Assembly (NCBI GenBank): GCA_031551265.1
Contig: JAVBNU010000078.1
Location: 1 to 23,203, forward strand
Source: JAVBNU01 sp031551265
GTDB lineage: Bacteria > Cyanobacteriota > Vampirovibrionia > Gastranaerophilales > Gastranaerophilaceae
Reading direction: 5' to 3'
DNA: 23,203 nt
The notes below the pieces were generated by a model. That model saw only the letters and a list, made by a program, of their open reading frames with translations. It did no database searches and was not told the DNA's origin. A program made the translations under genes and the position numbers. This document shows positions 13,911 to 19,354 of this stretch, piece after piece (within the stretch, counting starts at the first letter, position 1; every line of letters starts with the position of its first letter).

Positions 13911-14106
13911 AACCCTCATCTATGGTGTTTTTTGAATTAGTGCTATTGTTATTACGATTAGCGCTAATTCTTGATTATTTTTTGCTGCTAATATAATTAG
14001 CAAAACAATAAATAATTCTTTGACCATAGGCATCACCTCCTTGCTGAGAGTCTTTGTCATTTAAAATGTCATGGCTCCAACAAATTAATGACGAGGGTGC
14101 CCACCT
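13873..14106. repeat. Nested inverted repeats enclosing the hydrophobic peptide gene
   Basis: Three nested complementary pairs frame the small gene: AGGTGGGC (13873-13880) with GCCCACCT (14099-14106), ACCCTCATC (13912-13920) with GACGAGGGT (14090-14098, one G-T), and CTATGGT (13920-13926) with ACCATAG (14023-14029). The last pair joins stop-codon and start-codon regions. Inside, GAATTAGTGCTA (13934-13945) pairs with TAGCGCTAATTC (13959-13970) and GCTAAT with ATTAGC. The whole 234-nt interval would fold strongly as RNA from either strand. Confidence 0.8.
13920..14027 (-). CDS. 35-residue hydrophobic peptide, putative type I toxin
   Basis: This small gene has AAGGAGGTGAT (14042-14032 on the minus strand), eleven consecutive matches to the canonical Shine-Dalgarno, eight bases (from GGAGG) before ATG. 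The peptide begins MVKELFIVLLIILAAK, has a polar NNQE turn, continues LALIVITIALIQ and ends KTP: two short hydrophobic stretches or one membrane-crossing helix. Small hydrophobic peptides with overlapping convergent RNAs and self-locked mRNAs are the pattern of type I toxins (Fst, TxpA, BsrG families). The sequence is not one I recognise from those families. It lies 83 nt downstream of an Xre-type regulator on the same strand. Alternatives are a small membrane regulator, a leaderless bacteriocin, or a chance frame in a structured plus-strand RNA. Confidence 0.72.
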   Translation of the reverse strand: MVKELFIVLLIILAAKNNQELALIVITIALIQKTP

Positions 14107-14110
14107 TAAT

Positions 14111-14320
14111 TCAATCAAAATTAGTTAAATCTGAAAATTTGATTTCGAGAACATCGGATAGCATAAAAAGTTTTTTTAAACTAATATTTTTTTGTCCTTT
14201 TTCAACTCTAACAATATATTCACGAGATAAATTTATTTTTTCAGCTAAATATTCTTGGCTCCAGTCTTTTTGTAACCGATATTTTTTTATGTTTTCACCT
14301 AATAATTTTAGTCTTGACAT
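14111..14320 (-). CDS. Small Xre/Cro-C1 family helix-turn-helix regulator
   Basis: A 69-residue single-domain DNA-binding protein. LGENIKKYRLQKDWSQEYLAEKINLSREYIVRVEKGQKNISLKKLFMLSDVLEI covers the five-helix HTH_3 fold (about residues 7-60), with the recognition helix around SREYIVRVEKG. There is no second domain, as in phage-type or plasmid-type Cro-like repressors and in regulators of small selfish modules. ATG 14320 lacks a recognisable Shine-Dalgarno, so expression may be low or leaderless. It is divergent from the 57-residue gene at 14389, with a palindromic operator candidate between. The hydrophobic peptide gene follows on the same strand, so it may control both neighbours. Confidence 0.9.
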   Translation of the reverse strand: MSRLKLLGENIKKYRLQKDWSQEYLAEKINLSREYIVRVEKGQKNISLKKLFMLSDVLEIKFSDLTNFD

Positions 14321-14326
14321 GTGAAC

Positions 14327-14343
14327 TATTTTGGCGCAAAATA
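14327..14343. promoter_or_regulatory. Palindromic operator candidate between divergent genes
   Basis: A perfect inverted repeat TATTTTG-GCG-CAAAATA, seven bases before the start codon of the Xre-type gene and 46 nt before the 57-residue gene. Position and symmetry fit an autoregulatory site for a dimeric Cro-like repressor. No binding data are implied. Confidence 0.5.
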
Positions 14344-14388
14344 AAGAAAAAGTCTGTGACCTATTTTTCCAAAAAGAAAGGAATAAAC

Positions 14389-14562
14389 ATGTTGAAAGAA
14401 AAATTACAAAAGAAAGTTGATGGCAAATTAGAGGCGATGTCTGAAAGTGTAAAGTGCACTATAGACGCATTGTGCGAAATATCGGGTGATTTACAAACAA
14501 TTCAATATTTGCTCTGGCTCAAAAATGGTGGTATTCAGTTGAATGATGAAGAAACAGAATAG
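14389..14562 (+). CDS. 57-residue orphan protein divergent from the Xre-type regulator
   Basis: ATG 14389 has AAAGGA seven bases upstream. In-frame ATG 14314 would start inside the regulator gene. The peptide is amphipathic and helical (LKEKLQKKVDGKLEAMSESV), with two cysteines (residues 22 and 28), a hydrophobic segment IQYLLWLKNGG and an acidic end NDEETE. No family is recognised. Its size and divergent arrangement with a Cro-like repressor suggest an accessory or phage-derived module. An antirepressor or partner protein is possible but not shown. Confidence 0.7.
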   Translation: MLKEKLQKKVDGKLEAMSESVKCTIDALCEISGDLQTIQYLLWLKNGGIQLNDEETE

Positions 14563-14625
14563 GTTGATAATATTTCAAAAAACGGTTATTATTTAGTCAA
14601 ATAGATGAATTATAAAGGAGAATTT

Positions 14626-14877
14626 ATGCCTACACCGTTTCAGACACAGCAGCAAGTGAAAATAAGAACAGCATTATTAATTTTTATAAAAGGCTCAGCA
14701 GCGCCATTGGTTTTGTATTTTGATAACCCGCAGGCTGTTTATGCTGAAATACAGGAATTACTTAAGGCCGGCGCGGTAAAATTGGTTGAAAAAGATACAA
14801 ACGGACCGATTAAGAAATTTTCTGTTATGTCTAACCAAATTTCTGCTGTTGCCATGCAGGATGAGCAGTACATATAA
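14626..14877 (+). CDS. 83-residue orphan protein
   Basis: ATG 14626 is chosen for AAAGGAG six bases upstream. An in-frame ATG at 14605 has no such site. The sequence MPTPFQTQQQVKIRTALLIFIKG is followed by VLYFDNPQAVYAEIQELLKAGAVKLVEKDTNGPIKKFSVMSNQISAVAMQDEQYI. It looks like a small alternating beta-alpha-beta-beta fold in which a hydrophobic strand, a helix (AVYAEIQELLKAG) and two strands can be read. The style resembles small proteins that bind a partner or insert into a membrane surface, but no family is recognised. It is followed by a short palindromic repeat and the ssb promoter. Confidence 0.78.
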   Translation: MPTPFQTQQQVKIRTALLIFIKGSAAPLVLYFDNPQAVYAEIQELLKAGAVKLVEKDTNGPIKKFSVMSNQISAVAMQDEQYI

Positions 14878-14917
14878 CTTTAAATTGTTGGGCTCAAACC
14901 TACATTCTACATTTTTC

Positions 14918-14939
14918 GGTGCGTGTGACACACCCTACA
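14918..14939. repeat. GGTGCGTG-type short palindromic repeat, copy 1
   Basis: GGTGCGTGTGACACACCCTACA, a seven-pair hairpin with one mismatch. It is matched by the perfect hairpin copy at 21748-21769. Such GTAGGGTGCG palindromes are dispersed in many bacterial genomes. Confidence 0.75.
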
Positions 14940-14979
14940 TTTTGAAAGTTTGGCGTTACAGCAAGACAGGGATTAAAAG

Positions 14980-15007
14980 TTGAATAAATATCTTTTTGTC
15001 CTATAAT
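14980..15007 (+). promoter_or_regulatory. Sigma70 promoter of ssb
   Basis: TTGAAT (14980-14985), a 16-nt spacer and a perfect TATAAT (15002-15007), 29 nt before the ssb start codon. It probably serves ssb and the two sugar-acid genes that follow closely. Confidence 0.75.
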
Positions 15008-15036
15008 TAATTTTATTTATTAGAAAAGGGATTAAT

Positions 15037-15366
15037 ATGATAAACTCAGTAGTTTTAGTTGGTCGTGCAGGACAAGATCCGGAGATGAAGTATTTTGACT
15101 CCGGTAAGGTTAAAACAACGTTTTCAATAGCAGTTAACCGATGGGATCCGAAAGTCAAAGCGGAAGTTACCGACTGGTTTAATATAGAATTGTGGGATAA
15201 AGTTGCCGAAGTTGCGGGCGAATATGTAAAAAAAGGCAGATTGGTCGCAATCGAAGGCAGAATTGCCGCTAACAAGTGGAACGACGCTTCGGGCGAGCAA
15301 CGCGAAAGATATTATGTAATAGCAAGTAATCTTCGTCTTTTATCAAGCAAAAATGAGGCTAATTAA
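15037..15366 (+). CDS. ssb: Single-stranded DNA-binding protein, short form without acidic tail
   Basis: SSB coats single-stranded DNA during replication, recombination and repair. The 109 residues cover just the OB fold: MINSVVLVGRAGQDPEMKYFDSGKVKTTFSIAVNR, DWFNIELWDKVAEVAGEYVKKG, VAIEGRIAANKW, YYVIASNLRLL. It ends SSKNEAN and lacks the Gly/Gln-rich linker and the DDDIPF-type acidic tip that recruits partner proteins in Escherichia coli. Short tail-less SSBs are known in cyanobacteria, so this may be normal for the lineage rather than a truncation. GGGAT precedes the ATG. The next gene starts 11 bases after the stop. Confidence 0.95.
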   Translation: MINSVVLVGRAGQDPEMKYFDSGKVKTTFSIAVNRWDPKVKAEVTDWFNIELWDKVAEVAGEYVKKGRLVAIEGRIAANKWNDASGEQRERYYVIASNLRLLSSKNEAN

Positions 15367-15377
15367 CAGCAGGTTTT

Positions 15378-16685
15378 ATGTATATATCTAACAAAATTGG
15401 TATAATAGCGGATGACTTGACAGGTGCTAATGATACGGCATTACAGTTTTTTATCAGAGGTTGTAATACGCAGATTTTGTTGGATTATCACGATTTGTCC
15501 GCGCCTCAAGCATTGACTCAAGCTTGGGCTATACCCACTGAGAGTAGAAATGTAAGTGCTGATGAGGCTGTAGAAAAAGTACAAGCAGCTACAGATGTTT
15601 TTTTGCAACATATGAATGTGGAATATTTCTATAAAAAAATTGATTCTACACTGCGTGGCAATATAGCCAAAGAAACACTGGCTATGCTTAATAAGCTTGA
15701 GTGGGATGCGGCGGTTGTAATGCCGGCTTTTCCTGTTGAAGGGAGAATAACTGTTGGTGGCTATCATATGCTGAAGGGTGTACCTATTCAACGTACGGAG
15801 CTGGCATGTGACCCGCACTCACCGATTTATGAGTCACATATTCCTTCAATGTTGAAGCATCAACTTGATTCTGAGCAGGCAAATTTGGTGGGAATGGTTA
15901 ACCTGGACACTGTGATGAAGGGTGCCGGACCTATTTTGATGACGATGAATGAGCTCATCAAAGAAGGTAAAAAATTGATAGTTGTCGATGCAGTCTCTAC
16001 GATAGATATAGATCAGGCTGTTTTAGCAATTAATAAATCGAATTATAAAATTTTGCCTTGTGGGTCTGCGGGCTTGGCGCAGTCTCTTGCTAATTTGTGG
16101 CTTGCAGATATGCCGAAGAGAAACACAGTTAATACTACGCTGCCAAAAATTCCCAAACTCATAATTTCAGGAAGCGCGACGCAACTGACCGCTTCGCAAA
16201 TCAGGAAAGTTGACGATGATATTGATGTGGATAATGTGATTATTATCCCTGTAACTGCTGAAGATATTCTTAAAAATAATACATCGACCATTATAGAGCA
16301 TGCATTGCCGAATTTGGTCAAAAACAATACAGTTATTATTCATTCTTCGGATATTATTGTAGATAAGGCTGAATTTTCCCGTTATTTGTTTGATAATGAA
16401 ATTTCTGAAAGTGAATTTGTGAGCAAAATTGTAGACTTTTTAGCTGCCGTGACGAAAGAAATAGTTGGTCAAAAAGAAGTCATTTTAATTACTATTGGCG
16501 GTGAAACGTCGTTCAAATGCGCGAAAGCTATTGATAGCCAGCACTTGCAGGTTGTTGATAATGTTACTTCTGCAATTCCACTTTGTCTTGACCATAAAGC
16601 TCAATTGCTGGTTACAAAATCCGGCAATTTGGGTAATTTAGGTACTTTAATCGAGATATTAAATTATTTTGAACAACATGATTAA
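15378..16685 (+). CDS. Four-carbon sugar acid kinase, DUF1537 family (OtnK/DtnK type)
   Basis: DUF1537 kinases phosphorylate four-carbon sugar acids such as D-threonate, L-threonate or D-erythronate at C4. The 435-residue product has the N-terminal substrate domain with IGIIADDLTGANDTALQFF (8-25), YKKIDSTLRGNIAKE (85-99) and VMPAFPVEGRITVGGYHMLKGVPI (114-137). DPHSPIYESHIPSMLK (145-160) follows. The C-terminal nucleotide-binding domain has LITIGGETSFKCAKAI near residue 370. Start ATG 15378 has CAGG upstream and lies 11 bases after ssb. The stop overlaps the next gene in ATGATTAA, so kinase and dehydrogenase are made together, as in known threonate/erythronate clusters. The exact substrate cannot be read from sequence. 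Confidence 0.92.
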   Translation: MYISNKIGIIADDLTGANDTALQFFIRGCNTQILLDYHDLSAPQALTQAWAIPTESRNVSADEAVEKVQAATDVFLQHMNVEYFYKKIDSTLRGNIAKETLAMLNKLEWDAAVVMPAFPVEGRITVGGYHMLKGVPIQRTELACDPHSPIYESHIPSMLKHQLDSEQANLVGMVNLDTVMKGAGPILMTMNELIKEGKKLIVVDAVSTIDIDQAVLAINKSNYKILPCGSAGLAQSLANLWLADMPKRNTVNTTLPKIPKLIISGSATQLTASQIRKVDDDIDVDNVIIIPVTAEDILKNNTSTIIEHALPNLVKNNTVIIHSSDIIVDKAEFSRYLFDNEISESEFVSKIVDFLAAVTKEIVGQKEVILITIGGETSFKCAKAIDSQHLQVVDNVTSAIPLCLDHKAQLLVTKSGNLGNLGTLIEILNYFEQHD

Positions 16686-17643
16686 AAAAATAGCTATCAC
16701 AATCGGCGATCCTAACGGTATCGGGCCTGAGATAGTTTTGAAATCTTTGGCTGAGCTGAAACTTGCGCCTGAAAAACTCGTTATCGGCGGCAATTCAGAC
16801 GTTTTAAATTATTACAGCGATAAGTTGCAAATTAAATTGCCTTTTGATTACGAAATTGCGGAAATTCATTTTAATAAGAGTGATATTTTGCCCGGGGTGG
16901 AGTCGGCTGTTGCGGGTGAGTTTTCGTATCAGTCGCTTTTATATGCGTGTAATTTGGCAAATGAAGGCGAAATTCAAGCGATAGTGACATCTCCTGTTTC
17001 GAAAAATGCAATGAATTTGGCCGGATACTATTTTAGCGGCCAGACGGAAGTTTTAGAAAAACTTTTGGCGAAACCGAATCAAAAGGCGGAGATGCTGTTT
17101 TGTGCCGGAGATTTTCGAGTTTTATTGTTGACTCGTCATATTCCTCTGCGAGATGTTGCTGAAAAAATTACACAAGAGTTGTTGATTGATAAAATTTCTG
17201 CGCTTAATGAAACATTCAAAACAACATTCAAAATAGAAAAGCCGCGACTTGCTTTGTGCGCTTTAAATCCCCATGCCGGTGAAAATGGCGTTATCGGAGA
17301 AGAAGAGCAGAAAATATTTTTGCCTGCAGTTGCGCATTTGAATAATGTAGGTGTAGATGTGAGTGTTCCACTTTCTGCAGATGCATTATTTGCTGAAGTT
17401 GCAAAAAAACTGAATGCAAACAAAAAACTGGAATATGATTGTTATATAGCGTGTTATCACGATCAGGGACTTATTCCTATTAAGGTTTTGACACAGGATA
17501 GTGCTGTAAATACTACGATCGGACTCAATATTTTGCGCACTTCTCCGGCGCATGGTACGGCGTATGATATTGCAGGTAAAGGACTTGCAAGTCCTGCGAG
17601 TATGATTGCAGCTATCAGGCAGTTGCTGAACTTTAATTCCTGA
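16678..17643 (+). CDS. PdxA2-type 4-phospho-sugar-acid 3-dehydrogenase (decarboxylating)
   Basis: A PdxA-family NAD-dependent dehydrogenase of 321 residues. It has ITIGDPNGIGPEI at 7-19, and the three metal-binding histidines match Escherichia coli PdxA: H154 (TRHIPLRDV), H199 (LNPHAGENG) and H261 (CYHDQGLIPIKV). NILRTSPAHGTAYDIAGKG follows at 284-302. PdxA itself oxidises 4-phosphohydroxy-threonine for vitamin B6. The PdxA2 branch, found beside DUF1537 kinases, oxidises and decarboxylates 4-phospho-threonate or 4-phospho-erythronate to dihydroxyacetone phosphate. The overlap with the kinase gene strongly favours the PdxA2 role, though a dual or B6 role cannot be excluded. ATG 16678 is chosen: it sits in the overlap and starts directly with IKKIAITIGDPNG. 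Confidence 0.92.
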   Translation: MIKKIAITIGDPNGIGPEIVLKSLAELKLAPEKLVIGGNSDVLNYYSDKLQIKLPFDYEIAEIHFNKSDILPGVESAVAGEFSYQSLLYACNLANEGEIQAIVTSPVSKNAMNLAGYYFSGQTEVLEKLLAKPNQKAEMLFCAGDFRVLLLTRHIPLRDVAEKITQELLIDKISALNETFKTTFKIEKPRLALCALNPHAGENGVIGEEEQKIFLPAVAHLNNVGVDVSVPLSADALFAEVAKKLNANKKLEYDCYIACYHDQGLIPIKVLTQDSAVNTTIGLNILRTSPAHGTAYDIAGKGLASPASMIAAIRQLLNFNS

Positions 17644-17755
17644 TATGTCATATAACTTAACACTTTTTCAGATTTTGGCAATTTTCTCAACGCAATTTTT
17701 TTTATACAGATAAGAGAGCAATCAGTATAGAAATAAAATAAGGAACGTTAGAGAG

Positions 17756-19297
17756 ATGTCAAAACCGTATAACATGCGGTCAGCAGGGAGTTACAGTTCA
17801 AAATATGTAAATCGTGAGAAGCAAAATCCTTCTCGTGAAACTTCTGTTTCTGAAAATAAAAAAGGCACTTCAGCCATATTTGATGAAACCCAAGTTAATA
17901 ATGAAAACACAAAACAAGCTGAACAAATTAATAAAACGAATTTATCTAAAAATAAAGCTGTAAGTGGGCGCACACAGGAAAGACGGCCGATGCGCGGGTT
18001 TTTCAGAAGATTATTTGGCGCTCGGGGGCGTGAGGTTGCGCATAATTCTTCAAAGCCAAAACCATGTGAACGTGTACAGAATAATAATATCAAAAATCCA
18101 CCTCAAAAAAAGCCGCAAACTGAGGAATCTTCATTTGATGCTGCTGAGGTGCTTAAGGATAAAAAGGCTGAGTTGCGAAACTTTGGTAATTTGAGTAATC
18201 TGTCAAAATTAAAAAATAATAAAAGTTTTTTTGACCCACATCAGCTTAATTCATTTAATGACCCGTACGAAACGGGCAAAGCGCGTTTAAAAAGCTATGA
18301 AAATGATTTTAATAATTATTTAAACCAACAAAAACGCTCAGTCCAAGGCTTCATCGACTCATTGCGTAATGGCGATTATAGATATGGCTCAAATTTTCAA
18401 GCTGGCAACGTCTCTGGCAATTACCTTTTAGGGTTGAACAATGGCGGGTTTGATTATAATTTGGCGGCGAAACACCAATCTCAGCTGTTCAATGGTTTAG
18501 ACACCAATTTCCGTAGTGCCAATGGAATGCACCAGATAAATTCATTCTACCAAGACCCAAAAAATAAAAACCATTTTGGAAGATTCAATTTTACAGGTGA
18601 TAACAAAGGCGTTTTTGAAACAGCTGCACAGTATACAAATAGAAATTTTGGGCTGAATGCGTCTGCAAATAGAAATTCAGATGAAAATTATGCGGTTATG
18701 GGTGACATGAAATATCAACGAGGAAATTTCGGCATTGACGCCTCAGGCAATTACGACAGTGTCACAAGACAATCCGAATTAAAGGCTCTTGCCGAAATGC
18801 AGCACCGTCACGGTAAATCAGCATTAAGATATGATTATTCAAATGGTGACAGCAAGCTGGGATTTCATAATCGCGCCGTTTTCGGCAACATGAACTCTGA
18901 CCTGGGTGTAAAGTATGATTTCAGAGAAAATAGACTATCCCCTAGCGGTAGAATAGATTGGAATGTAGATAGAATGACAACAGCTAACGTTTCGTTTGAT
19001 GAAAAAAACACTGTTTTTGGTGCAAATATAAAAACGCCAAATGGTTTTTCATTTAATGGCCAGAGGAAAGTTGATATGCGTTCATTCGGCATAGAAGACG
19101 ATTTTACGTTCGGTATAAAACGCCATAATTATAGTGCTTCAGGCGGTGTGGTTGTTCCCCACGACGAACAACCTTCTGTTAAATTTGAGTTAGAAAAAGC
19201 AAAAAATAACACAAAATTTAGTGTTGGCGGCCAAATGAACGGCAAAAGTCATGAATTTAGAATCAGTGTTCATTCAGGAGGCTCTGTTCTTAGATAG
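17756..19297 (+). CDS. Orphan 513-residue protein with disordered N-terminus and beta-rich repeat region
   Basis: I do not recognise a described family. Residues 1-165 are polar and probably disordered, rich in Asn, Lys, Ser and Gln. An arginine cluster at about 76-92 (RRPMRGFFRRLFGARGRE) could bind membrane or nucleic acid. From about 205 to the end the chain alternates short aromatic/glycine beta strands with Asn/Asp turns (FGLNASANRNSDENYAVMGD, YQRGNFGIDASGNYDS, HNRAVFGNMNSDLGVKYDF, KTPNGFSFNGQRK). The pattern is like the hairpins of outer-membrane barrels. Yet there is no signal peptide, and the chain ends SGGSVLR rather than in an aromatic residue. A secreted or surface-displayed effector is one possibility and a cytoplasmic scaffold another. 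It is a single gene with its own terminator. Confidence 0.82.
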   Translation: MSKPYNMRSAGSYSSKYVNREKQNPSRETSVSENKKGTSAIFDETQVNNENTKQAEQINKTNLSKNKAVSGRTQERRPMRGFFRRLFGARGREVAHNSSKPKPCERVQNNNIKNPPQKKPQTEESSFDAAEVLKDKKAELRNFGNLSNLSKLKNNKSFFDPHQLNSFNDPYETGKARLKSYENDFNNYLNQQKRSVQGFIDSLRNGDYRYGSNFQAGNVSGNYLLGLNNGGFDYNLAAKHQSQLFNGLDTNFRSANGMHQINSFYQDPKNKNHFGRFNFTGDNKGVFETAAQYTNRNFGLNASANRNSDENYAVMGDMKYQRGNFGIDASGNYDSVTRQSELKALAEMQHRHGKSALRYDYSNGDSKLGFHNRAVFGNMNSDLGVKYDFRENRLSPSGRIDWNVDRMTTANVSFDEKNTVFGANIKTPNGFSFNGQRKVDMRSFGIEDDFTFGIKRHNYSASGGVVVPHDEQPSVKFELEKAKNNTKFSVGGQMNGKSHEFRISVHSGGSVLR

Positions 19298-19309
19298 AAT
19301 TTTCAAATA

Positions 19310-19338
19310 AAAAAGGATGAGCATTGCCCATCCTTTTT
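19310..19338. terminator. Bidirectional terminator between the 513-residue gene and pnp
   Basis: AAAAAGGATG / CATCCTTTTT with a 9-nt loop, T-rich on both strands. It lies 13 nt after the plus-strand stop and 17 nt after the pnp stop on the minus strand, so it serves both convergent genes. Confidence 0.92.
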
Positions 19339-19354
19339 GTTATGTTTTTATAAT

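Noticed and set aside
14088..14324. Open frame of 78 codons on the plus strand
   Set aside because: It is antisense to the Xre-type regulator, whose domain is clear on the other strand.
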